Of a stretch of DNA of 64,000 nucleotides, positions 24,773 through 33,188 are shown piece by piece (within the stretch, counting starts at the first letter, position 1; each line of letters begins with the position of its first letter). The notes beneath the pieces were generated by a model that saw nothing but the letters and a program-made list of their open reading frames with translations, searched no databases and was not told the origin of the DNA. Location: NCBI GenBank assembly GCA_963791905.1, contig CAWBTX010000006.1, positions 372,001-436,000 of the forward strand. The letters run 5' to 3'. The stretch is from Gaiellasilicea sp963791905. GTDB taxonomy: Bacteria > Actinomycetota > Thermoleophilia > Gaiellales > Gaiellaceae. Position numbers and translations under genes: made by a program.

Positions 24773-26479
24773 CTACCGGCGAGACCAGTGTGCCGGCAGG
24801 TAGTAGCGCTCGGCGTACTCGATCAGCGCCCGGTGCATGGAGAAGCGCGGCGCGAGGCGGCCGATCGAGGCCTTCATCATCTCCACCCAGCGCGTGCGGT
24901 CGGCGGTGAAGGTCGGCACGACCTGCTCCTCGAGCAGGCGGTAGAGCTGCTCCGCGTCCGCCTCGTCCGACGCGCCGTCGATCGCCCAGCCGACGTCCGG
25001 GTCGTAGGCCTCCGCCCACCACCCGTCGAGGACCGAGAGGTTCAGGACGCCGTTCACCGCCGCCTTCATGCCGCTCGTCCCGGAGGCCTCGAGTGGCCGG
25101 CGCGGGTTGTTCAGCCAGACGTCGCAGCCGGGGATCAGCGACTGCGCGAGGCTCAGGTCGTAGTTCTCGAGGAAGACGACGCGGCCGCCGAGCCTCGAAT
25201 CGCGCGCCAGCTCGACGATGTGCTGCATCACGTCCTTGCCGGCCGCATCCTGCGGGTGCGCCTTTCCGGCGACGACGATCTGGACGGGCAGCGCGAGCAG
25301 GCGATCGAGGTCGGTGAAGACGAGGCCTGCGCGCTTGTACGTCGCGAAGCGGCGCGCGAAGCCGATCGTGAGCAGCTCCGGCCGCAGGCCCGCCCGTCGC
25401 GCGACCCGGCTCCGGCACTGCTCGTGGACCTCCCAGAGCGCCTCCGAGTCGACGCCCGCCACCGCCTCCCAACCGGCCTCGTGCGGAGGCGCCTCCGGCC
25501 GGACGCCCGCCTCGCGGAGGAACTCCGCCAGCGCCGGATCGACCCAGGTGCCGAGGTGGACGCCGTTGGTGATGTGCCCGATAGGCGGCGGCTCGCCGTC
25601 GCGGGCCGGCTCGAGCCCCGTCCACATCTCGCGGGCGACCTCGCCGTGCAGCGCCGAGACGCCGTTCGCGAAGCCCGAGAGGCGGAGCGCGAACGGCGTC
25701 AGCCCGAAGCCGCCGTCGTCGCCGAAGCGGCCGAGCTCGAACAGCGTCGCGCGGTCGATCCCCGCCGCCTCGGCCAGGCCGCCCACGTACCGCTCGACGA
25801 GCTCCTCGCCGAACACCTCGTTGCCCGCCGGCACGGGCGTGTGCGTGGTGAAGATCGTCGTGTGGCGGACGCGGTCGACCGCATCGGCCGTGGCCCAGCC
25901 CTGCCCGACGAGCGCACGCACCCGCTCGAGGGCGAGGAACGCCGAGTGGCCCTCGTTCATGTGGAAGACGCTCGGCTCGATACCCAGCGCGGCCAGCGCC
26001 CGGACGCCGCCGACGCCGAGCAGGAGCTCCTGCCGGATGCGGTGCTCCCGGTCGCCGCCGTAGAGCGCGTCCGTGAGCCAGCCGACCTCGAGTAGGTAGA
26101 GCGAGACCGAGCCGAGGTCCTTGCGCCAGACGGCGGCGGAGATGGTGTCGCCGGCGAGATCGATCTCGACGATGACCGGCTCGCGGACGAGCCCGGCCGC
26201 CTCGGGGTCGGCGGGCTGGTAGCGCTCAGTCTGGCGACCCGAGCCGTCGAGGCCCTGGACGAAGTAGCCGCCGCGGTAGAGCAGGCCCACGCCGACCAAT
26301 GGGATGCCGAGGTCGGCAGCGGCCTTCAGGTGGTCCCCGGCGAGGACGCCCAAGCCGCCGGAGTAGATCGGCAGCGTCTCCTCGATGCCGAACTCCATGC
26401 TGAAGTAGGCGACGAGCAGGTCCGCGGCGTCATCGCCGTGAGCCCGCTGCCACCAGGTTGCTGACGTCGTCGTGTGCAA
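24773..26479 (-). CDS. glgP: Alpha-glucan (glycogen/maltodextrin) phosphorylase, short form
   Basis: A 568-residue GT35 enzyme that cleaves alpha-1,4-glucans with phosphate to glucose 1-phosphate, using PLP. The N-terminal glucan site is AYFSMEFGIEETLPIYSGGLGVLAGDHLKAA, FHMNEGHSAFLALE and THTPVPAGNE follow, and the PLP Lys lies in EASGTSGMKAAVNGVLNLS near residue 471. It lacks the ~100-residue N-terminal domain of related actinobacterial enzymes. Only a TTG start is available, nine codons after an in-frame TAA, with no good ribosome site, so the 5' end may be truncated. It stands alone but links functionally to the glycogen/trehalose genes at 47-64 kb. Confidence 0.87.
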   Translation of the reverse strand: MHTTTSATWWQRAHGDDAADLLVAYFSMEFGIEETLPIYSGGLGVLAGDHLKAAADLGIPLVGVGLLYRGGYFVQGLDGSGRQTERYQPADPEAAGLVREPVIVEIDLAGDTISAAVWRKDLGSVSLYLLEVGWLTDALYGGDREHRIRQELLLGVGGVRALAALGIEPSVFHMNEGHSAFLALERVRALVGQGWATADAVDRVRHTTIFTTHTPVPAGNEVFGEELVERYVGGLAEAAGIDRATLFELGRFGDDGGFGLTPFALRLSGFANGVSALHGEVAREMWTGLEPARDGEPPPIGHITNGVHLGTWVDPALAEFLREAGVRPEAPPHEAGWEAVAGVDSEALWEVHEQCRSRVARRAGLRPELLTIGFARRFATYKRAGLVFTDLDRLLALPVQIVVAGKAHPQDAAGKDVMQHIVELARDSRLGGRVVFLENYDLSLAQSLIPGCDVWLNNPRRPLEASGTSGMKAAVNGVLNLSVLDGWWAEAYDPDVGWAIDGASDEADAEQLYRLLEEQVVPTFTADRTRWVEMMKASIGRLAPRFSMHRALIEYAERYYLPAHWSRR

Positions 26480-26658
26480 GTGGAGGTCGGTCGTGCCGGT
26501 CGGTTAGCCCTGCGTGCGAGACGCGCAGAGGCTACCGCGCGACGCCCGGAGCGGTGGCAGCTACCACTCCGGGCTCACAGACCTCCTACAGGTCTGCGGC
26601 GTCCTCCGAGTCGGGCTCGCCTTGCGGCTCGCCGTCGGGATCGGTCTGACCGTCAGGA

Positions 26659-26952
26659 TCAGTCTGGGGACTCGTCGTCGTCGAACCCTCGTTCGCCGAA
26701 CGGACAGTCCTCGTCGAAGAAGCCTCCGCCCTCCCCACCGAAGAAGTCCTCCTCGCCGAACGGCAGCTCGTCATCGGGCGCCTGCTCCTCGCTCTGGACG
26801 AAGTCCACCTGCGCTCCGTCAGAGCGGGCCGAGCTCCCGGCGTTGCCGGAGCCGTCCGCCAGAGCTGCCGCGGCCCAGATCGCGGCCACCCCGAGCACCA
26901 CGGCGAGCGCGGTGATGAGCGAGCGGACCGAGGCACTTGATGCGCGTTCCAT
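26659..26952 (-). CDS. Small acidic exported or membrane-anchored protein
   Basis: A 97-residue protein with an N-terminal hydrophobic segment (SLITALAVVLGVAAIWAAAALA) after a short basic start, then a strongly acidic, Gly- and Phe-rich tail (DELPFGEEDFFGGEGG, FFDEDCPFGERG). A GGAGG site precedes the ATG. One Cys occurs in the tail. The F-G-E repeats look like a low-complexity surface or metal-binding tail; no family is recognised. The 179 bp on its 3' side and the 101 bp on its 5' side hold nothing else recognisable. Confidence 0.6.
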   Translation of the reverse strand: MERASSASVRSLITALAVVLGVAAIWAAAALADGSGNAGSSARSDGAQVDFVQSEEQAPDDELPFGEEDFFGGEGGGFFDEDCPFGERGFDDDESPD

Positions 26953-27053
26953 CCTCTGTCACCTCCTCTCGTCGGACACCGTCAAGTGAACCGGGGCCGG
27001 CTGAGCGGCCGCTGGCGGAATCCTGAGAATTCGGTGTGAGGCGCGTGCGTGCG

Positions 27054-27518
27054 TCAGCCGGCGAGGCGGAAGAGCACGAGGTCGCGCGTCGGCCGCGTGC
27101 CCGTGCGCGTTACGACCAGGGTGCCGCGGGCGTTGTTGTAGAGGCCGGTCCCGCCGATGACGGCCAGCTCGTAGAAGAGCCTGAACCGGAGCGACCCTGC
27201 CACCACCAGTCGCCCGCGCGGGAGGAAGTACGTGCCCTGGCAGTTTCGCGCCTGCTTGTTCACGAATGTGCAGAGCAGCTCGGAATGGCCGATTGCCTTC
27301 GCCCTGATGCGCTTGTTGAAGAGCGACTGCCTGATGATCTCCATGTCGCCGGGCCCGCGGCCGGGCGCGGCGACGTCGACCAGCCTGACGCTCTGCTCCT
27401 GGCTCGTGACCCGGATCTGTGCGGGTCCGGTCACCTGCGACGACGTGCTCGCAGCGGGGGTCCCGAGCAGGAGCCCCGCGACGAGTCCGACGATTGCCGA
27501 GCCGACGCGAGTCTTCAC
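27054..27518 (-). CDS. Secreted allene-oxide-cyclase/dirigent-like barrel protein
   Basis: A 154-residue exported protein with a signal peptide (VGSAIVGLVAGLLLGTPAAS). The mature part matches the small beta-barrel family with AOC/dirigent-like fold by the pattern CQGTYFLPRGRLVVAGSLRFRLFYELAVIGGTGLYNNARGTLVV. In actinobacteria these secreted barrels have no known role. The GTG start overlaps the histidine kinase stop by 4 bp (GTGA), so it is co-translated with the two-component genes upstream. That makes it a candidate output or accessory of that system. Confidence 0.72.
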   Translation of the reverse strand: MKTRVGSAIVGLVAGLLLGTPAASTSSQVTGPAQIRVTSQEQSVRLVDVAAPGRGPGDMEIIRQSLFNKRIRAKAIGHSELLCTFVNKQARNCQGTYFLPRGRLVVAGSLRFRLFYELAVIGGTGLYNNARGTLVVTRTGTRPTRDLVLFRLAG

Positions 27519-29059
27519 TCCTGCTCCTTTCGCTCATTACCGTTGCGACCCTGCCGGACGCCCGCGTGGGCAGCAGCCGGAAGCTCGACCCAGAAGGTCG
27601 AGCCGCGACCGGCGACGCTCTCGAAGCCGATGTGGCCGCCGTGCGCCTCGACCACCTCGCGCGAGAACGCCAGGCCCAGGCCGGCCCCGCTGATACCGCT
27701 GGCCCCGGCGTCGCCGCGGAAGAACTTCGTGAAGATCCGCCCCTGCTGCGCCATCGGGATCCCGATGCCCTCGTCGCTGACGGTAATCCGCACCGCGTCC
27801 TCGTCCTGTTTCCCCCGCACCTCTACCTCACCCCCGTCGGGTGAGTACTTTATCGCGTTCGAGAGCAGATTCCCGATCACCTGGGTGAGCCGGTTGGGGT
27901 CGCCGCGCACCGGCAGGAGCGGGTCTCCCCGTCCGTCGGCCGAGACCGACAGCTCGAGCCGGTGCTTCGGGCTCTGCCCTGCGTAGAGCTCGAGCTGGCC
28001 GCGCAACAGCACCGCCATGTCCACCAGCTCCTGCGTCAGCTCGAGCCGACCGGTCTCGATCAGCTGCACGTCGAGGAAGTCCTCGAGGATCGCCTCCAAC
28101 CGCCGTGCCTGAGCGTCGACGATGCCGAGGTAGTGACGGCGTGTCTCCGCATCGAAGTCGCGCTGCAGGAGCAAGGAGATGAACCCCATGACGCTGGCGA
28201 GAGGCGTGCGCAGCTCGTGCGAGACGGTGCTGAGGAGCTCGGTCTTCAGCTGCTCGCTCTCGCGGAGCGCTGCATTCTGTCGCTCGAGCTCGTCCCGCTG
28301 CTCCGCGAGGCGCTCCGCCATCCGGTTGAACGACCTCGTCAGCTCGCCGATCTCGCCAGGCCCCTCCTCCGGCAGGCGCCGCGACAGGTCGCCGGCCGCG
28401 ATCTCGCTCGCCCCCGTCGCAACGGCGCGCACCGGCCGGCCGATCGAACGGGAGAGGTAGATGCCGAAGAGGCCGATCAGCGCGATCGAGCCGAGAACGC
28501 CGGCCGCCGCGGCGAGGGTCGCGCGCCTGGAGAGGGTCTCCGCCGCCTCCGTGCTGTCGGCGGCTTCCTGCTCCACCGCAGCGAGGAAGGCGCGGAAGCG
28601 GGCGCGGATCTCGTCCGTGCGCTGCCGCCCTTCGCGAGTGGCGATCGGGGTGTTCGCCGCGCGGCGGTCGATCCGCGCGATCTCGACAAGTGGCGCGAGG
28701 TAGTCGCGAACGTACTCCCGGATCAGCGTCGCCAGCTGGGTTGCGCGCCGCTCCTGCACCGTCCCGCGCTCGGGCAGCCGCTCGAACTCGCCGAGCCGAG
28801 CCGGGAGCTCGCGCCGCGCCGCCACGTACGGCTGGAGGAAGCGCTCTTCGCCGGTGAGCACGAGCCCTCGCAGCCCCGTCTCCAGATTGACGGCGAGCGT
28901 CTCCAGTCGCAGCGTGGTGCTCGTGATCTCGCTCGCGCGGGCCTGGCGCTCGGTCGCGTCGCTGAGGGCCGAGTTCGCGAACACGAGGGCCAGAAAGGCG
29001 GCGCCGACGACGAGCGAGAGCGCCACGCTCGCGAACAGGATGCGCCGGCCGATGCTCAC
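27515..29059 (-). CDS. Sensor histidine kinase with CHASE3-like sensor
   Basis: A 514-residue membrane kinase. Helix 1 (ILFASVALSLVVGAAFLALVFA) is followed by a CHASE3-like helical sensor, residues about 30-180, with VNLETGLRGLVLTGEERFLQPY. Helix 2 is AGVLGSIALIGLFGIYLS, then HAMP, then HisKA with the phospho-acceptor His in STVSHELRTPLASVMGF near residue 279, and HATPase_c with GNLLSNAIKYSPDGG, VSDEGIGIP and GAGLGLAFSREVVEAHGG. The GTG start overlaps the response regulator stop (GTGA), making a kinase/regulator pair; the AOC-like protein is the next gene. The signal sensed is unknown. Confidence 0.9.
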   Translation of the reverse strand: MSIGRRILFASVALSLVVGAAFLALVFANSALSDATERQARASEITSTTLRLETLAVNLETGLRGLVLTGEERFLQPYVAARRELPARLGEFERLPERGTVQERRATQLATLIREYVRDYLAPLVEIARIDRRAANTPIATREGRQRTDEIRARFRAFLAAVEQEAADSTEAAETLSRRATLAAAAGVLGSIALIGLFGIYLSRSIGRPVRAVATGASEIAAGDLSRRLPEEGPGEIGELTRSFNRMAERLAEQRDELERQNAALRESEQLKTELLSTVSHELRTPLASVMGFISLLLQRDFDAETRRHYLGIVDAQARRLEAILEDFLDVQLIETGRLELTQELVDMAVLLRGQLELYAGQSPKHRLELSVSADGRGDPLLPVRGDPNRLTQVIGNLLSNAIKYSPDGGEVEVRGKQDEDAVRITVSDEGIGIPMAQQGRIFTKFFRGDAGASGISGAGLGLAFSREVVEAHGGHIGFESVAGRGSTFWVELPAAAHAGVRQGRNGNERKEQE

Positions 29060-29451
29060 GCCAGCAGCTCCTCCACGGCCGCGCTCAGCTCATCCGGTTC
29101 GAAGGGCTTGGCCACGAAACGGTCGGCGCCGGCCTCGATGGCGCTGGTAGCGGCGTGGCTCCATGCCGTCACGACCATCACCGGCAGCGACCGCAGCTCG
29201 TCGTCGGCGCGGATCGCGGCGAGCACTTCCAGGCCGCTGAGCCCGGGCAGCATCAGGTCGAGCACGAGCAGATCCGGCCGAAGCTCCCGCGTGAGCGCCA
29301 GCGCCTGATGGCCGTCGGCGACCTCGATGAAGCTATAGCCCCCGCCGAGCACCGCGCGGACGAGCTCGCGCAGGCTGGGCTCGTCGTCGCAGACGAGGAT
29401 CGTCTTGTGGATCGAGTTTCCTTCGGGGTCTTTCTCGTCGATTTCGACCAT
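29056..29451 (-). CDS. Single-domain response regulator (receiver only)
   Basis: A 131-residue CheY-like protein. The acidic pocket is CDDEP near residues 21-25, the phospho-acceptor Asp65 lies in DLLVLDLMLPGLSG, and Thr and Lys follow in VVTAWS and FVAKPFEPDEL. There is no output domain, so the signal passes on by protein contact or it serves as a phosphate sink. It is first in the operon with the CHASE3 kinase. No promoter could be assigned in the 115 bp upstream. Confidence 0.88.
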   Translation of the reverse strand: MVEIDEKDPEGNSIHKTILVCDDEPSLRELVRAVLGGGYSFIEVADGHQALALTRELRPDLLVLDLMLPGLSGLEVLAAIRADDELRSLPVMVVTAWSHAATSAIEAGADRFVAKPFEPDELSAAVEELLA

Positions 29452-29566
29452 GGCGGACGGAGGCGGCGGCGAGCTCTTTCCGCTGCGACTCCAGTGGCGG
29501 CGTCGCTGGAGCGTGCTCGCTCCTCAGCGTAGTCGACGTTGGCGACGAGGTCGCCCGTGTAGGCCG

Positions 29567-30704
29567 TCAGCGGGAGGCGGCGTAGGCCGCGACAGCGACC
29601 GCACCGACCCGGCGTCCGAGTGTGAGCCCGGCATCGTTGTCGCTGCGGAAGTGGATGCCGCCGTAGAGCCTCGAGACCGCCGCCTCGTCCGCTATGGCCG
29701 CGAACGCGTCCGCCCGTTGCGGCAGGAAGGCCGACAGCACCGTCGCCGCGGCGCCGGACGTCGACGAATGACCGGAGACGTACGAGGGGAAGGGCGGCGT
29801 CGTGATCTGGGGCAGCCATGCCGGATCGATCTGCGACCGGATCACGGTCACCGGCCGGAGCGTCCAGTAGGCGTACTTCGCGTCCCAGCAGGCGATGAAG
29901 GCGTCGGCCTGCGCCGTGTTCAGCGCGGCGAAGAGCCGCGTTGTGCGGGCGAGGTCCCAGCCCGCGCCCTCGATCGCGTCGATCGCGATCTGGTTCCAGT
30001 GGCCCGGCGGCGTCACCGTTCCGGCCCCGTCGGCCCAGAACTCGGCGATCGCCTTCTGCTCGGCCGTCAGCGACTGCGAGACGTCGTACACCTCCCGCAT
30101 CTCGGCGAGGTAGGCAGGGCTGCCGTAGGCGGGCGGCGGTTCGGGGCGGAACTGCGAGCCGTAGGCGATGTTCCACGTGCGCCACAGGCCTGCGAGCGGC
30201 TCGAGCGGCGCAACGAAGCCGGGCGGCGTGGGCGTCCACATCCCCGGTCCGACCGGGACTGCCGCCTGTCCAGGCCACGGAGGCGCCGTCGCTCTCGGCC
30301 CGTTCGAGCAGGCGCCGCCCAACGCGTTCGCCGCTCCGGAGGCTGATCGTCGCCGCCGGCCCCTCCCCCGCGAGAGCGTCCGCTCGGAGCGCCTCGATCC
30401 GAGCCGCCTGACCGGGGAAGAGCTCGCGCAGGATCGTCGATGCGGCACCCGCGACAGCAGCGCGCTGATACGGCCGCCCGAGCATCGCAGCATCGCGCAT
30501 GCCCCGGCTCAGGAGCGCGAGAGCGCGGGCCGCTCGGGGAGGATTGACCCTTGCCGCTGCGATCGCATCGAGCTCGAGCTCGATCCACTCCGTGACCGCC
30601 TCGGACTCGCGCTGAGCGGCTGGCGCCGGCGGCGCTCCGACGAGGAGCAGACCGAACAGCGTGACGACGACGGCGACGCTGCGGGTGGTGATCCGAGCAC
30701 GCAT
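29567..30704 (-). pseudogene. Secreted vanadium-haloperoxidase/PAP2-like protein with one frameshift
   Basis: The ATG at 30704 with a GGAGG site opens a signal peptide (SVAVVVTLFGLLLVGAPPAPA), followed by helices (AVTEWIELELDAIAAARVNPPRAARALAL). Near 30253-30265 the frame must shift after SVAWTGG to continue with VPVGPGMWTPTPPGF and the PAP2 core. There FPSYVSGHSSTSGAAATVLSAF carries the catalytic His, and YGGIHFRSDNDAGLTLG carries the second His/Arg region. Both halves align as one vanadium-dependent haloperoxidase or phosphatase of the GPGMW type. Only one base separates the frames, so a sequencing indel is plausible. If the shift is real, a truncated protein without active site results. 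Confidence 0.75.
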
Positions 30705-30834
30705 GGTGACCTCCTTGGCGATGCGGTTACGCACTGCGGATTCGCAACCGGGGCCTCGAGCGGTTCAAAGCACGCGGGGCATCGATCCTCAGGTGTACCT
30801 CCGACATCGCCCGCAGAAACATCGCCCGCAGCAC

Positions 30835-30867
30835 GCGTGAGGCCGCCTGGGGGCGGCGGCCTCACGC
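30835..30867 (-). terminator. Hairpin terminator after htrA
   Basis: A 13-bp perfect stem has arms 30835-30847 (GCGTGAGGCCGCC) and 30855-30867, with a 7-base loop, in the 207-bp gap downstream of htrA. No T-run follows. The rest of the gap shows only the ribosome site of the haloperoxidase gene. Confidence 0.6.
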
Positions 30868-30911
30868 GCTCTCTGGAGGGACCTCTTGGGGGAAAGAGGT
30901 GCTGCGGGGTC

Positions 30912-32036
30912 TTAGGAAGGCCTGCTGTCGAGGGTCACCTCGACGGTGCGGCTGTCACCGCCGCGGACGACGTTCAGCGTGATCGTGTCGCCGGGCTTCT
31001 TTGCGTCGATCGCGCGCTGCAAGTCCTCGGCGGTGGCGACCGCCTCGCCGTCGACCTCGGTGACGACGTCGCCGCCCGTCGGATACTGGCGCCCGTCGAT
31101 CGTCGTCGTGCCGGTGCCGGCGCGCAGGCCCGCCTCGGCCGCCGGCGTGTCGGCGCGGACTTCCGTCAACGCAACACCGGCTGCGCTGTTCAGCTCGTCC
31201 GCGGCCGACTCGGAGATCGTGGCGACGCCGACGCCGAGATACGCGTGCTCGACGGCGCCGTCGGACAGGATCTGGGACACGATCGTCTCGACCGTGTTCG
31301 ACGGGATCGAGAAGCCGACGCCGTCGTTGCCGCCGGACTCGCTCGAGATCTGCGCGTTCACGCCGACGACGTGCCCTTCCAGGTCGAGGAGCGGGCCGCC
31401 CGAGTTGCCGTGGTTGATCGCGGCGTCGGTCTGGATCGAGTCGTTGATGGTGAACCCGTTCGGCGCCTCCATCTGGCGCTCGAGGGCACTCACGATGCCG
31501 GCGGTGACCGTCTGCTCGAGGCCGAAGGGGCTGCCGATCGCGACGACGCCGTCGCCGACCGCGAGCTCCGAGGAATCGCCGAGCGCGAGCGGGTTCAGAA
31601 CGGAGGCCGGCGCATCGACCTTCAGCACGGCCAGGTCAGTGGAGGGATCGGTACCGACCACGGTCGCGTCGTAGGTGTCGCCGTTCCAGAACGTGACGCG
31701 CGCCGTGTCGGCGTCGGCGACGACGTGCTGGTTGGTGACGACGTGGCCGTCCTTGTCGTAGACGAAGCCGGAGCCCTGGGCCTGCCCGCCTCCGCCTTCG
31801 CCGAGCTCGGACGACCCGGCCGAGACGGTGATCTCGACGACGCCCTTGTTGGCGCGGTTGTAGATCTGACCGACGCTCAGGCCGGACGAGGATGCGGTCG
31901 GGACGCCTGCCGTCACCTGCTGGACGACCGTCTCCGGGCTGTCGGAGTCGACGAGGGCGTACGCGGCTGCTCCCGTGCCGGCGGCGAGCACGATCGCGCC
32001 TACTCCGGCTGCGATCCTGGGAAGGGTGCGACTCAT
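30912..32036 (-). CDS. htrA: HtrA/DegP-family secreted serine protease with PDZ domain
   Basis: A 374-residue membrane-anchored or exported protease for damaged envelope proteins. The N-terminal hydrophobic segment is IAAGVGAIVLAAGTGAAAYA. The trypsin-like triad is His in HVVTNQHVVADAD near residue 101, Asp in DPSTDLAVLKVD near 135, and Ser in DAAINHGNSGGPLLDLEG near 210. One PDZ domain follows (about 265-370, AYLGVGVATISESAADELN...GGDVVTEVDG). It is upstream-flanked by a TCACAG direct-repeat box at 32109-32126 that matches the box upstream of the PhoP-like operon, suggesting stress-induced control. A hairpin terminator follows the gene. Confidence 0.92.
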   Translation of the reverse strand: MSRTLPRIAAGVGAIVLAAGTGAAAYALVDSDSPETVVQQVTAGVPTASSSGLSVGQIYNRANKGVVEITVSAGSSELGEGGGGQAQGSGFVYDKDGHVVTNQHVVADADTARVTFWNGDTYDATVVGTDPSTDLAVLKVDAPASVLNPLALGDSSELAVGDGVVAIGSPFGLEQTVTAGIVSALERQMEAPNGFTINDSIQTDAAINHGNSGGPLLDLEGHVVGVNAQISSESGGNDGVGFSIPSNTVETIVSQILSDGAVEHAYLGVGVATISESAADELNSAAGVALTEVRADTPAAEAGLRAGTGTTTIDGRQYPTGGDVVTEVDGEAVATAEDLQRAIDAKKPGDTITLNVVRGGDSRTVEVTLDSRPS

Positions 32037-32077
32037 TTCTGCGCTGTCCTTTCGATGGATGTCTCAGGACATGAGAG

Positions 32078-32100
32078 CAACGACTCTTCGGAGGTCGTTG
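32078..32100. promoter_or_regulatory. Inverted repeat in the htrA upstream region
   Basis: CAACGACTC and GAGGTCGTTG pair as a 9-bp stem with a single bulge around a 4-base loop. It lies between the TCACAG box and the htrA start, so it could be a 5' leader hairpin or an operator for a second regulator. Confidence 0.4.
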
Positions 32101-32108
32101 AGAGCTTC

Positions 32109-32126
32109 CTGTGAGTCGGCTGTGAA
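32109..32126 (-). promoter_or_regulatory. PhoP-like box upstream of htrA
   Basis: On the minus strand it reads TTCACAGCCGACTCACAG: two TCACAG half-sites exactly 11 bp apart, one turn of the helix. This is the arrangement known for mycobacterial PhoP (TCACAGC, four-base spacer, repeated). It lies 73 bp upstream of the htrA start. Confidence 0.6.
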
Positions 32127-32132
32127 CGCGTG

Positions 32133-33080
32133 CTAGGGCTTCGCGACGGTCACCGCGTACTGCACGGTGCCCTTCGTGCTGCGGATCCGAAGCGACGCGG
32201 AGCGCGTGCCGCACACGTTCGCGCGAACGGCCGCGACACGCGCGGTGCTGCGCGAGACGACGGCACCGGCGATCAGGAGCTCGACCTGGACCGGCGTGGC
32301 CGAGCGGACCGTCGCAGCGAAGCGGCCGTCGAGAGGCGTCGTCAGCTTCACGGTGGCCGCGCGCGTCTGCGTCGCGCGGCCGGTGCGCTTCACCGTCGTC
32401 GCGGCGAGCCAGGGAGCGACGACGTCCTGCTCGATGAGTGCGAGCGCCCTCTCGTCCGGGACGAACCTGTCGTCGACGATCTCCCACGGGGTCTCCTCGA
32501 ACCCCAGCCGGCGCTCGTTCAGGACACGGTAGGCCTCGGCGAACGCCTCGCCCGGGTTCAGCGCATACCGCTCGTTCTGGTCACCCGGGGCGAGCTCCCC
32601 CGACTCCACGCCGGCGCAGATGCCGACGTAGGTCGCCCAGCGCTTCGTCCCCCAGTCGATCGCGGCCCACGGGGCGTTCAGCCGGGAGGCACCGATGTGA
32701 TGGCCGTACTCGTGGGCGATCGCGGCCTCGGGGCTGACATCGATGACGAAGCGCTCGGAGGCCGAATAGACCGTGAAGTTGCTGCGGTCGTAGCAGGCGA
32801 TCGCGTCCGGGCCGCAGTAGAACACCAGCTCGGAGCGAGGCGCCAGGTGAAGGGTGACCGTGGCGAGCTCGCTGCCGTGGACGAGGCGCGCGAGGAACTC
32901 GGCCCAGTTCTGATTCCGCGCCTCGTCGACGGGATAGCGATCCGAGACGACGATCCGCACCCGCTCGCCGGTGGACGTCGTGTACGTCCCGCCGTGGACG
33001 GCAAGAGCCGCCTCCGCCCCTGTGGCGGCCGCAACCACGACGAGCGCGAAAGCGAGCAGCCGGCGAAGGGTGGCGCTCAC
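32133..33080 (-). CDS. Secreted HExxH zinc metallopeptidase-like protein
   Basis: A 315-residue exported protein. GTG at 33080 is chosen because the signal peptide begins there (LRRLLAFALVVVAAATGAEAALA); longer in-frame starts add non-secretory residues. The zinc motif IAHEYGHHIGASR lies near residue 130, with a possible downstream ligand Glu in NPGEAFAEAYRVLN near 185, as in gluzincins. A C-terminal beta-rich region (KLTTPLDGRFAATVRSATPVQVELLIAG) looks like a binding domain. Family not recognised precisely. A weak TCACAG box lies 25 bp upstream of the start. Confidence 0.72.
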   Translation of the reverse strand: MSATLRRLLAFALVVVAAATGAEAALAVHGGTYTTSTGERVRIVVSDRYPVDEARNQNWAEFLARLVHGSELATVTLHLAPRSELVFYCGPDAIACYDRSNFTVYSASERFVIDVSPEAAIAHEYGHHIGASRLNAPWAAIDWGTKRWATYVGICAGVESGELAPGDQNERYALNPGEAFAEAYRVLNERRLGFEETPWEIVDDRFVPDERALALIEQDVVAPWLAATTVKRTGRATQTRAATVKLTTPLDGRFAATVRSATPVQVELLIAGAVVSRSTARVAAVRANVCGTRSASLRIRSTKGTVQYAVTVAKP

Positions 33081-33104
33081 GTGCCGACAGCAAATCACGT
33101 TCCG

Positions 33105-33121
33105 CTGTGAACGTGCTGAGC
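33105..33121 (-). promoter_or_regulatory. Degenerate PhoP-like box upstream of the metallopeptidase gene
   Basis: The minus strand reads GCTCAGCACGTTCACAG: one perfect TCACAG and one half-matching GCTCAG, 11 bp apart, 25 bp before the GTG. Weaker than the boxes at 32109 and 36636. Confidence 0.35.
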
Positions 33122-33144
33122 CGAAGGTAAGAAGGTGGTGAACG

Positions 33145-33171
33145 GGGCGGGGCCGGCTGAGCACCCCGCCC
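33145..33171 (-). terminator. GC hairpin after the 33189-33752 gene
   Basis: GGGCGGGG (33145-33152) pairs with CCCCGCCC (33164-33171) around an 11-base loop, just downstream of the small exported protein gene on the minus strand. Confidence 0.5.
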
Positions 33172-33188
33172 ACGGTGCGAGAACGTTC

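Noticed and set aside
24769..24773. Terminator between the convergent importer and phosphorylase genes
   Set aside because: Only three bases separate the stop codons and no inverted repeat is present around them.
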